The notes beneath the pieces are model-generated. The model saw only the letters and a list, made by a program, of their open reading frames with translations, had not been told where the DNA came from and searched no databases. 64,000 nucleotides of DNA from Pseudophaeomoniella oleicola (lineage: Eukaryota > Ascomycota > Eurotiomycetes > Phaeomoniellales > Phaeomoniellaceae). Positions 49,485 to 59,618 of the stretch are shown here, piece after piece. The number at the start of each line of letters is the position of its first letter. Within the stretch, counting starts at the first letter, position 1. The DNA is taken from contig QWDQ01000012.1 in NCBI GenBank assembly GCA_003868215.1, positions 310,001 through 374,000 on the forward strand, written 5' to 3'. A program made the translations under genes and the position numbers.

Positions 49485-50936
49485 CTAAGTCGTCTCGGTC
49501 GTCATGTTCTGTTCCTCATGAACCACCTCCAGGTTCTCGTCCAGAATAGGACTTGAAAGAAATTCGTGTTGCAGAGCCTCTTTGGCTGACAGCCGCTTGC
49601 TCGGGTCTAGCTCTAAGAGCCCATTCAGAAATCGGATTGCTTGCTGCTCAGCCGCACTCAACGGCTCCTTCTCGCGGCAACTTGCCCAGAGGATGATCTT
49701 CTCCCAGGTATAGCCTTTCTCTCCTATGGTCTCTATGTTTGTCTCAAAAACACAGCCATGAAGAGCAGCAACGGCCTTCATCCTCCGTCGACCGAAGATC
49801 GAGCTTAATTCGATCATCGCATCAACATCATCAGCCGAGTTGAAAAAGGGAAACCGACGTGCGAGGAGCGTCAATAAGATGACACCTGCAGACCAGATGT
49901 CGATCCGTGTAGTCTGAGAAGTGCATTTCAGTAGCACCTCAGGAGCTCGGAATCCTCTCGTTCCCGCGCGATTCGCACGTCTCGAAGGCCTCTGGTCGTG
50001 CTTCTGATTAGGATAGCCGCTAGGTGGGGCTTGCTGGACTGCAAAAGAGTTCATATAACGGTGACGCCTCGTTGCGGAATGTTCTAGACAAAGACATGGT
50101 TGCCAGTCTGTCCCTTGCCTCTCTGCTAGGCCAAAATCGACAAGCACGCCTTCTCGTCGTGAGTGGTCATACAGGAAGTTTGTCGGTTTGATATCACGAT
50201 GCAGAATGTTGTGTTTGTGTACAGCATGCAATGCTGTGAATAAAGACCGAAAATAGTATCGCATATCGTCGACTAAGAATTCCCGATAGTAGATGCGGAA
50301 GTCGAGATGACGAAAGTATGGTAAAACTGCAATGACCTGATCTTGATGGCGGAATGCGGTGAGTAGAGGACAGACAGAAGGGCAGCCACGCAAATCGTGC
50401 AATAGCTCTAGCTCATTTTGGATGCGCATGGGTGAGCTTGTCACATAGATCTTCTTCAAAGCAACAAATTTATATATGGGCTTCCTTTTTGAAGGAGAGT
50501 TCGTAGAAGGCGATCCATCCATCGTTCTTCTTCTCTTCATTGGAGGTGCAGCGCCATCGACATTGTTGTTCTCTTTAGAGTCGTCCAGGTCGTCATGACA
50601 TCTTATGTCTTCTGCTTTGTACACTGTAGAAAATGTCCCTGGAAACTCAGTCAGCAGGATCCAATATGGCAACCAATGCAGAGCTTGACCTTCGCCAATG
50701 CGGTTGATGAGTCTATACTGCTTCGAGATTCCAGCAAAACTCTCCTCCATTATACGCATATCTTCAGCCACCGTTTCGTCTACTTCGTCCTCAGTTTCCT
50801 CTGACTCGACAGTGTCAGTGTCATCGTCAACTTGCGTCTGCACTCGTTTCCGTGACGGCATTTCGCTATGCACTGTCGACTGTGGTACCATTTCTGTTTC
50901 TGGCTCCTCGTGGATTACAAAGGATCCTTGCGCCAT
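49485..50936 (-). CDS. cdc7: Cdc7-type protein kinase (Dbf4-dependent kinase catalytic subunit)
   Basis: Exons 50936-50690 and 50638-49485 encode 466 residues. It phosphorylates the MCM helicase to fire replication origins. Kinase motifs: glycine loop IGEGTFSTVYKAED (assembled across the intron), KFVALKKIYV, HRDIKPTNFLYD, VDFGLAE and GTRGFRAPEVLLK. Cdc7-type inserts are present: a basic KENNN...MKRRRTMDGSP insert after the loop and a long insert between DFG and APE. The 51 bp intron (GTCAAG, CTGAC branch, CCAG) has no stop and is a multiple of three, so an unspliced reading would push 17 residues into the glycine loop. The start is the ATG of MAQGSFVIHEEPE; an upstream in-frame TTG is ignored. 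Confidence 0.93.
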   Translation of the reverse strand: MAQGSFVIHEEPETEMVPQSTVHSEMPSRKRVQTQVDDDTDTVESEETEDEVDETVAEDMRIMEESFAGISKQYRLINRIGEGQALHWLPYWILLTEFPGTFSTVYKAEDIRCHDDLDDSKENNNVDGAAPPMKRRRTMDGSPSTNSPSKRKPIYKFVALKKIYVTSSPMRIQNELELLHDLRGCPSVCPLLTAFRHQDQVIAVLPYFRHLDFRIYYREFLVDDMRYYFRSLFTALHAVHKHNILHRDIKPTNFLYDHSRREGVLVDFGLAERQGTDWQPCLCLEHSATRRHRYMNSFAVQQAPPSGYPNQKHDQRPSRRANRAGTRGFRAPEVLLKCTSQTTRIDIWSAGVILLTLLARRFPFFNSADDVDAMIELSSIFGRRRMKAVAALHGCVFETNIETIGEKGYTWEKIILWASCREKEPLSAAEQQAIRFLNGLLELDPSKRLSAKEALQHEFLSSPILDENLEVVHEEQNMTTETT

Positions 50937-51376
50937 CTGCGGTGGTGCTGGTTGCGGAGTCAACGCTGGATGAGACTCGAGCGTGCAACTGCGGTTCGTT
51001 CTGGCAGCTTTCCAGTGCGATGAATCCCCAATCTAAGTAGGAACTGTCACCCTAGCATTACCATTAGTATTGACCAACTGATGTCCCTGACTTCTTTCTA
51101 CCTTGTCTCGCTGCTCTCGTTTGTCTCAATGTTGATTTGTCAAGTGCCATTGTTTCTCGCCGCTGATCCTACTGTTTTGGCACACTAACCCGCGATTAGT
51201 TAAACGTAAACACGGGCAGATCGCGTCCCCGCATTCAGTGATTGAATGTCAGCAAAAGAACTCTCGAACAGTTTGCGCTTCTTGTTCCTGAATGCATCAG
51301 TTCTGAGGTCTGCTGTCCCAAATTTGCAGCACAAGCCTGGGTTACAAGTGTAGTCGGTACTGGTATTGTCAACAAA
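50937..51376. other. Divergent promoter of Cdc7 and condensin genes
   Basis: 440 bp shared by two cell-cycle genes in opposite directions. Co-regulation in S/M phase is a reasonable inference. I did not find a clear MluI-type ACGCGT box. Confidence 0.6.
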
Positions 51377-54300
51377 ATGGGTGACCAAATTGATTTCGAG
51401 ATCAATGAAGCGCTCAAACATTATCTCAGCGATCCTCTCAGTATATCAACACCCGAGGCAGATACAGAGCTGGTAGACTGTGAATCGGATCCGGAGTCAC
51501 TCACCGTACCGTTAATCAATGGCGTCCTGAATCCCATAGTTGACGAGGTTGCACACAGTCCAGACAACATTACGAAATTAACCACCTTTGATTCATTGCA
51601 ATTCCTTCTAAAGTGCGGCCCAATCTCTCTTACTCTCCATCGAGGCACGTTGCAGGAACCCAAAGCTGAACTCTTTCTTTTGTCCAGATCCACGCCGGCA
51701 TTGCCGACCCAAAGTCTGAGTAAGATCATCGATTTGATCATCTCCGGGCTGTCTGCTGAGGCAGATATCATACATTCCGAACTTGAGGCCGAAGATCAAG
51801 ATGCGCTTGCGCATCACAAGCAGCTCCTAGAGGTATATGGCTTCTTACTTCAATGGGCCATATCATCGGTTGAACTCAAGGCGGCAGAGAAACCGGCAAC
51901 GTCTGCACCAGCAAGGCGTGGTGGAGGGAAAGGTGCCAAATCCAAAAGCGCAACGAAGGATGGCAATTGGGATTCCACCAGCCAAATACAAAGTGCTATG
52001 GACACAATGTGCAAGGTTCTAAAATTGAAGCTAGGCAAAATCTTTTTGACAACCTCGGACAGAGACACCTTCGTCAGTCTGTTTACGCGATCGATATACT
52101 TGATCCTTGAGAGTGAAGCACGTGTTAAAATTACTTCCGTAAGGATGTTTTGTTTCAAGGTCCTTTGTATAGCTATCAAGCATCATGGGCACGCCTTCGG
52201 TATTTCACCCAAATCTCTCATAGACAATTGGCTAACGAGGCACAGGTGCCCAGACATCAATTGTGCAGAATCTCACCTACTTCGAACATCTATCAGAACC
52301 CATGGCTGAGTTTCTACATATTCTATCGGAGCAGTACGATTACCCGCAACTCTCTGATGAGATACTCAGGTAAGCCTTACAGGCCTTGTTGAGAGGCACA
52401 TACTGAACAACGACCAGAGAGTTGAGTAATAAGGAGTTCAACGCCAATGATACAAGAGGCCCCAAGTCCATTTCCACGTTTATCATAAAGCTATCTGAAC
52501 TTGAGCCAAGGCTTGTGGTAAAGCAGATGGGCCTACTAGCCAAATTCCTGGACAGTGAGGCCTATACGCTGCGTTGTGCTGTGATAGAAGTGTGCGGCAA
52601 CCTCATCTGCGACTTGAGCAAGCAGGAAGAGCGAAGCGAGAACTTCAAGATCCAAATCAATGCATTCTTTGACACTTTAGAGCAGCGATTCTTGGATATC
52701 AATCCCTATTGCCGATGCAGAGCTATTCAGGTGTACATGAAACTTTGCGACCTCGAGCAGAAGTTTCCGAAGCGACGGCAGGCAGCAGCTGAGTTTGCGG
52801 TTAGGAGTCTGGAAGACAAGAGCAGCAATGTGAGGAGAAATGCTATCAAATTGCTTGGTAAATTCGTTTCGACGCATCCCTTTAGCGTCATGCATGGCGG
52901 ACTGCTATCCTACAAGGAATGGTATGCTCGGCTTGAGACAGTCGAAACTGAATTGAATGCTCTGCAACCTCCCGAGGACACACCAGGACTCAGTGAGTCT
53001 AAGAAGGACAACGACGTTGACAACGAATTGTTAGACGAGGCAACACAGATTGAATCAGAACCACCGAAACAAATGACAGAAGAAGAACAAGCTGCAGTTC
53101 TTGAAAAAGCACAAAAGGATGCAGCAACCTCGGAACTCATGAACAGGTTACAACTCACCAAAAAATACTACATCGAAGCCTTACGTTTCATTGAGACCAT
53201 TCATGAAGCAACGGAAATTGTTTGCCAGCTTCTTTCTGCAAGAAACAAAAGTGAAGTTATCGAGGCAATGGACTTCTTTGTCATCACAGACGCGTACAAG
53301 GTTGAGACTGCTAGGACTGGCATCAGGAGGATGCTTCGACTTATATGGACGAAGGGCAACAGCGATGAAGGTAAAGGGGTCCAAAGCCACCTCATCGATT
53401 GTTACAAGGGCCTCTTTTTTGATGCGCCCGATTCCTTCAATACCAACGATGCTGCCAATTTCATAGCTCGGAATATGATTAGTCTGACATTTGGCGCTTC
53501 TCCAGCAGAGCTGACGTCGCTGGAGCAGCTACTGAGCACAATGATGAAGGCTGGTCACATTTCCGATCTTGTCATCGGTAAGCTGTGGCAAGTTTACGGG
53601 GTGGGCAAAGAAATTTCCAAGACTCAACGCCGTGGGGCAATCATCGTTCTCGGTATGCTTGCACTGGCAGATCCTGATATTGCAATCAAGGAGATCGACA
53701 CAATGCTTCGGATTGGCCTTGGTAGTGCAGGGCGGCACGACCTCAGCTTGGCCAAGTTTACAGCAGTGGCGTTAAGGAGGATGAACCAGACTGGTCGACA
53801 GGTGAAAGACAAACCAGCATCAAGCGGTATCTCTAAGCTGCCCAACGACCACGCGATTCTGGTGAAGCTAGCACAAGTCCTTGAGATCGAGTCTGACAGT
53901 AAAGAATGGTATGGAGTGGCTGAGCAAACAATCGCAGCTATTTACTCACTGGCAAAACACCCCGATGTCCTCTGCTCGGATATTCTACGACGCAAGACTA
54001 AGACAGTGTTCTTACAGAAGGACAGTAGAAGAGAATCCACTGGCGAGGTTGACAGTGCAGAACAAGTTCAAGGCACTGAGACTAAAACGACTCAGAAGGG
54101 TTCTCTGGCTCTATCTCAGTTGCTCTTCATTGTGGGACATATTGCCATCAAGCAAATTGTTCATCTAGAGCTCCTAGAACTCGACTTCAAGAGGAGAAAA
54201 CAGGAGCAAGAGAAGAATAGACCGTCAAATCCTTCGCCCCAGAAAGCTGGTGGAAAAGAGCAACAAGACAAACCAGAGGAAAAGGATGAGTTGGACCTCA

Positions 54301-55552
54301 TTGGTGGTACGACTGAGGACGATTTCACAGAGGCGATGTCTCACATCCGTGAGCGAGAATTGCTCTTTGGGCCATCATCTCTCCTTGCCAACTTCGGTCC
54401 CCTGGTGACAGAGATCTGCTCGAACAATATCAGATATCCTGATCGCAACCTTCAAGCTGCAGCCACACTGTGTCTAGCGAAACTGATGTGTGTGTCTGCA
54501 GAATACTGCGAGAAGAACCTACCTCTTCTGATCACCATTCTGGAACGTTCCCAGGACCCAATTGTGAGATCGAATGCGGTCATCGCTCTCGGCGACATGG
54601 CCGTGTGTTTCAATCACCTCATTGACGAAAACACCGATTTCCTCTACCGCCGCCTCAACGACCCCGAAGCCTCTGTGAAACGAACATGCCTCATGACTCT
54701 TACTTTCCTAATCCTAGCTGGTCAGGTTAAAGTCAAAGGTCAATTGGGTGAAATGGCCAAATGTCTTGAAGACGATGATCGAAAGATCGCGGATTTGGCA
54801 CGGATGTTCTTTACTGAGCTTGCGACCAAGGACAACGCGGTATACAATCACTTTGTCGATATGTTTAGTCTGTTGAGTAGCGATGAGGGACTAGAAGAGG
54901 AGGCAATGAAGAGAATCGTCAAGTTTTTGTGTGGATTCGTTGAGAAGGTAAGCATTCCTAGAAGCCCTCGTTACGTTTTGCAACATCACTGTTTTTCTTT
55001 GTCTATTATATGCTGCATTGAATTGCTTTCTTTCACATACGACCATAGACTGTGGAATACAGGGCTTCCCGTCCGCTCAGCCGTACTTAAGCCACAGGTC
55101 GGGCGGTTAGTAGTTGGGTGGGTGACCACCAGCGAATCCCGTCTGTTGTATGTTGTTTTCTTTTTGCTCTTTTACTTCTTTTTGTGCCTCGGTCTTCGAC
55201 CCGTTCGGTTTATTTCTGTGGTGATGTCTTTTTCTCATCAGCTCGAGGGTTTTTGGTGGTGTTGGCGTCCCCAAATTCCCGAATACATCGTTATCCACGA
55301 ACGATTCTCCCTTCATGCGCCCAATCCAGGCAATCTTGAAGTGATCATCTAACGAGGGCCATTCGATAGGATAAACACGCCAAGAACCTCAGCGAGAAAC
55401 TTGCTGCTCGTCTCACCCGTTGCGAGAATGAACGCCAGTGGAACGACACGGCGTATGCGCTCAGTCTTCTACAGCATAAGAACGCCGGCGTCAACGAAGA
55501 GGTCGCCAAATTGATCCAAGGTGGGTTCAGGGTCGTCAAGGCAGGTGCCTGA
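51377..55552 (+). CDS. cnd1: Condensin complex subunit 1 (Cnd1/Ycs4, CAP-D2)
   Basis: Exons 51377-52199, 52246-52369, 52418-54947 and 55370-55552 encode 1219 residues, near yeast Ycs4. It is the HEAT-repeat subunit that helps condensin compact mitotic chromosomes. Recognisable blocks: FEINEALKHYLSDP, LDSEAYTLRCAVIEVCGNLI, CRCRAIQVYMKLCDLEQKFP, and the C-terminal Cnd1 domain (NAVIALGDMAVCFNHLIDEN, NDPEASVKRTCLMTLTFLI). The last exon restores EKDKHAKNLSEKLAARL and ends FRVVKAGA. The first two introns are 46 and 48 bp, but the third is 422 bp and contains a 5S rRNA gene on the same strand. A frame that continues past 54947 to 55352 is the unspliced reading of that intron, not the real C-terminus. 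Confidence 0.95.
55004..55011 (+). promoter_or_regulatory. TATA-like element of the 5S gene
   Basis: TATTATAT at -31 to -24 from the 5S start. Dispersed 5S genes of Neurospora are known to need a TATA-like element at about this distance. Confidence 0.6.
55035..55154 (+). rRNA. 5S rRNA: 5S ribosomal RNA gene, nested in condensin intron 3
   Basis: 120 bases starting ACATACGACC and ending TGTTGTATGTT, the two strands of helix I. Internal blocks are typical of filamentous ascomycetes: CAGGGCTTCCCGTCCGCTCA, GCCGTACTTAAGCCACA and TTAGTAGTTGGGTGGGTGAC. Helix II pairs GACTGTGG with CCACAGGTC leaving one bulged G, and CGG/CCG pairing is kept near the 3' arm, so differences from the usual fungal 5S sequence (recalled, not searched) are compensated. 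This argues for a working gene rather than a relic. Polymerase III would transcribe it in the same direction as the host gene. Confidence 0.95.
55156..55165 (+). terminator. T-run terminator for polymerase III
   Basis: TTTT then C then TTTTT starting one base after the 5S end, the standard polymerase III stop; further T-runs follow to about 55193. Confidence 0.75.
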
Positions 55553-55936
55553 ACGTTTGTTTATCGATGGAGTTGATTTCATATTTTCGGGAGTGTGGCC
55601 GGAGCCGGATGTGCAGGGATTCACGGGGGCGGAGGGCGTTTTAGAGCAACGAATCGGAAAAGAAGGATACAGTTCCACCGATTCGAGCTCTCGGCATTGG
55701 GTTATATATCAATATGGCTGTTGTTGCGTCGTTTTGAAGTATCACCAATCATCATCATCATCATCCTGTTCCTCAGCAGTGTGGTCTTGTTATCATCGAT
55801 TTATCGTATACTACCTACCTATGATACCTACGTACGTCTATATTAGTCTGTTTCTAGCCTTTATCCTCTCCCCCCTTTTCATATCCTTACTTTACCTTAG
55901 CTTAGGATAATGATGCATATGAAATACTTCTCCTCC

Positions 55937-56012
<76 letters not shown>

Positions 56013-56850
56013 ACACAAGCCATTTTCAAAACCGATTTCCTTTTTAATTACACTTACTTTTGACGTTGATTTCTTTTGGTCTTGTCTTGTCTTCCACTTG
56101 CTGAATTTACCAAGTTTTCAGTCCTTCATTGCAATTGCAGTCAGTAACTACGAGTTGTCGCGTAGCGTGATGCTGATCGACATAGCGGTGGCAGTCGTGT
56201 AGTTCGAAGGGTAGCTAGCTCTTAAGGAAAATACGTAGATAGGTCAGGTTAGGTAGGTAGGTGGTATATGGAAAAGGTGCCCCAAGAATATATACCGTAT
56301 CTATGTACCTTAGAGCTAGGTATATGGACAATATGTGGTGGGACAAAATGCTTTGTAAACCGATTGATCCGCAACGCCGTCAGCGCCGAACCATTTTTGT
56401 GGGTTCGGTGTAGCTACTGTAGCTACCTGAGTTACCCAAGATAGGTAGATAGGTAGATAGGTAGGTTAGTAGATATGTGGGAGTCTGTATGTATATCTAA
56501 GGTAGATTTTGGAAGATTGGCAACACAAAGGTTAAAACGTCTTGACTGAGCTCAACACAATGAGAGTGACAGCGTCAGAACAGAGAACACGACAGACACA
56601 AGCCAGACATGTAAAAATTTCAGATACCGAAACCCCCCAACTGTAATCGGAATAACCAACCGTCCAAATGGTTACGCATGTATATATGTATGAGAGAAAA
56701 AGAGAGATAGCAAGCACATATCCTCGGATTCGGATTCGAAACGATTCAGCAGCCGCCTGGGATGCACTATGCACTTCACGTGAGAACGACCTGGTGGAGT
56801 ATCTGACGGCTGGAGTGAAGCCAGCGTGGGAGGATAAAGTGAAGGAGTTT
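55553..56850. other. Convergent 3' region of condensin and OSBP genes
   Basis: 1.3 kb. Holds the CT tract listed next and a patch of TAGGTAGATAGGTAG motifs near 56240-56475. No gene recognised. Confidence 0.65.
55929..56014. repeat. CT-rich microsatellite
   Basis: About 86 bases of CT repeats interrupted by TTT steps. Confidence 0.9.
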
Positions 56851-58521
56851 TCAAGCTGCAGTCACTTCTGATGGTTTCAAGTCGTAGTTCCCTTCATGCA
56901 GTCCCTTCAAGACTGCCTTTCCTTCCTCACTAAGTTCTGGTTTGCCCACCGGAGTGAGATTGTCGGTGAAGAATCTCGGTTTCCATTCTACGTTGTTCTT
57001 CTTCCTTTCCGCAGCTTTCTCTCTTTGTCGTTCTTCAAGGTCTTGTTTTAGACGCGTTGCAAGTGAGAACTGCTTCGACTTGATTGCCTCGGTAACTTCA
57101 CCCCAGAAGACCCGAGATTCATTAGCCAGCTGCTTGTCGGCTGGTGGTGTCTCTTTAGGTACGGGCCACAGGGGAGTCAGATCAATCAGCTGGACTCGCT
57201 CGCTAGCTGTTGATGAGGATCCCTTAACAAGGGTGTAATAGACTTTGTCTTGCCAGCAGCCGTCTAATTTACAGACAATATCTTTCTCCGGGACATCCTT
57301 TAGTTTTGTGATCTTGTCATTCGAAGGATCATAACGGAAGATGACCCCTTGGACTCGATTTTGGGACTTTCCCAACCAGCCTTCTTCTAAATAATAGAGT
57401 ATTGTCTTCAGTCGCGTCTTAGCGCATGTGATATAACAGTGATCCGAAACGGAAACGGCGAGAGCTCCTCGCAAAAGCCCTCCGAGACTAGCGGCTGGGT
57501 GAGTCAACTGATATTCTTCATTGTCTCTTCTGGCAACACTGATAAAGATACCGAGATTGTGCTGGCCAGGAGTAACTTTGACAGATGCCCCGGTGAACTT
57601 GGCGCTGATCTGGTCAAAGCCACGAGCCGAGATACCCTTCTCCGGACAATCGACGTAGAAAGCTGACACAGGAGGGTGGTGTGAGGTTTGCTCGGTAAGA
57701 TAAGAGACTCGGACGGCTTTTCCATCTGGTTTTCGCACTGATTCAGAGGACTTCTTCGCTGTAACCTCGGATATCGGCGGCTCGTCATCTGTTATATCCC
57801 AATTGCACTACAGCAGTCAGCTGGACTCGAACTTTTCACTGCAGGTGCAAACATACACGAAAGAACTCGCCGAGCGTAGAATTGTATGGCTTGCAGGGTT
57901 TTCCTTTGACATATTTCTGGCAGAAATCGTTAGCATCCGATCGCAATCATATGCAAGGATATCTAACCAGATCTTTTGTGAACCAAAAGCGCAGCACCTC
58001 CAGCATCCGTTCGATTTCGTTATCAGAGTCGCCGATCCTACATCATCTCGTCAGTATGACAAATGGTAGACGTCTGTGATACATACGACACGAATGTCTC
58101 GGGTCTATCCAAGTAATGCCAGTATTCTTCCAGGTCCGTCAGCATACTATAAAACCAGTTCAATAGGATCTGCAGATACCTAGGTTCGGGATTGGTTCCA
58201 GCAGTTGTGCGGGCAGAGAAAATCGAACATTCGCAATATCAGACACACCCATGAACCTGCGCCAGGGAAAATTAGCGAACATGAAGGTATGCAGCGATGC
58301 TAAGATGTAGATGATGGCAGCAGCGACAACGGTGTCCTCTACCGCTAGTTGTATAGGAATGCAACATACTTGCGCAGTATTCCAAGGAAAATCCTCAGCT
58401 TGGATGAATCGTTCTCAGGCTTATCGGTAGCGGGGGCTGAAGGCGGTGTCGCAACGTCCATACTTTTGACCGAGCTAGCCTCTGATGGGGCAGCCGAGCT
58501 CTTCATAGGCGTCGACGCCAT
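56851..58521 (-). CDS. Oxysterol-binding protein (Osh/Kes1 family)
   Basis: Six exons: 58521-58370, 58256-58180, 58126-58087, 58037-57968, 57916-57857 and 57807-56851, encoding 451 residues; introns are 49-113 bp and the frame closes at each join. It exchanges sterol and phosphoinositide lipids between membranes. The family signature EQTSHHPP is at 172-179; the lid-side segment SLPAQLLEPIPNLEYWHYLDRP and CKPYNSTLGEFFR also match. No PH or FFAT region is seen, so it is the short, single-domain type. The C-terminal part has the charged helix LEERQREKAAERKK and ends GLHEGNYDLKPSEVTAA. The many short exons at the 5' end make automatic models error-prone here. Confidence 0.92.
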
Positions 58522-59165
58522 GATGTATTATCAAAATGTCACTCGCTGTACTCTGGGCGCAGATGTTGAGAATTGTCGAATAAGCGGTAGTAACGCAGCT
58601 GAGCCGCCAAAAGACCGTGGGGCTGCAAGCAAGCAGTAGCGGGGATATGGAGATCAGGAAGCCAGGACGTCGTGCAACTGAGAAGACCTTTGCTGGGCAG
58701 CCCCAACCAGGCGGTCGATATAGGAGAGAATATCAAATGCAGCGTTGGATACGAATTGTGGTCGACGAAATGTAGGTTTCCCAGGGTTATACGTAGCAGG
58801 TAAGATGATAGGTACCAGGTGAGGTAGGGATCGTGGGACGAATCATAGGATGACTTGGTTGACCCTGCTGATGGAGTGTCGCACCAATGACGCAGTCTCA
58901 AAAGCCCAGCCCACCTTACCTTAGGTAATTACGTTTGATGTATTAATATTACTCCGTACTGTTACAGTACTCAGTTCATTTATAATTAATAATTATTATG
59001 GCGATTAGCTATCTTGAGTTAATAATACCTTAGGTCTTACGGACCAATAGTCAGCTGCCGATATCTCTGATAGAGATAATGCCTACTACGGTACAGACAA
59101 CCGCTAGATCATTATCTGAACCTACAGGTACTGTATCTTAGATACTGTATTTCAGGTACCTGCCT
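58522..59165. other. Intergenic upstream of the OSBP gene
   Basis: 644 bp, AT-rich from 58910, with ATTACTCCGTA and ACCTTAGGTA motifs at about 58912-59030. No gene recognised. Confidence 0.6.
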
Positions 59166-59618
59166 CTAAGTATACAGAACAGTGCAGCTCGATAAGAAAG
59201 AATGCATGTATATTTCACCATCTGGCCATATTGCTGCAGACTCCTCATCCTCAAAGGTATAGTAAAAGATGGTGACTTTTATATCCGGTTGTGATTGACA
59301 TCCCTGAGATGTGATCTTTGGTAGGTTGACACAAATCCCGATCCAAGATTTAATGTCTTCTTTTGGTTCTGTTGAACCTATAGTGAAGTCATATCTTCGT
59401 TTCGTCTCTTCATTTGTATATTCATCTGTTGCCTGCGCCAGTAGGGAAGCGATTAGGTCTATCAACTCACATTCATCTGTGCACGACTTGCATTTCTTGA
59501 GAGCGTTATATACATTGCTCATTTCGCTTCCCGCCAACGTTGGGCATTCTGTTTCTGTCCTGTCTGTTTTGAGGTCAGGTAGCCTCTCCAAAGTCGTAAT
59601 GACCAGTCTTTGTAGCAT
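59166..59618 (-). CDS. Possible 150-residue protein overlapping the OTU1 3' end
   Basis: ATG-started frame of 150 codons whose first 44 bases overlap the last codons of OTU1 in another frame. Composition is protein-like (CKSCTDECELIDLI, RRYDFTIGSTEPKED, DIKVTIFYYTFEDEESA) but I recognise no family. It could be a small gene, a relic, or OTU1 untranslated sequence that is open by chance. Confidence 0.25.
   Translation of the reverse strand: MLQRLVITTLERLPDLKTDRTETECPTLAGSEMSNVYNALKKCKSCTDECELIDLIASLLAQATDEYTNEETKRRYDFTIGSTEPKEDIKSWIGICVNLPKITSQGCQSQPDIKVTIFYYTFEDEESAAIWPDGEIYMHSFLSSCTVLYT

Noticed and set aside
54948-55352. Extension of the condensin frame through 54948-55352 as its natural C-terminus
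   Set aside because: It reads through the 5S gene and low-complexity T-rich DNA, and the true C-terminal motif is found in the exon at 55370-55552, joined in frame.
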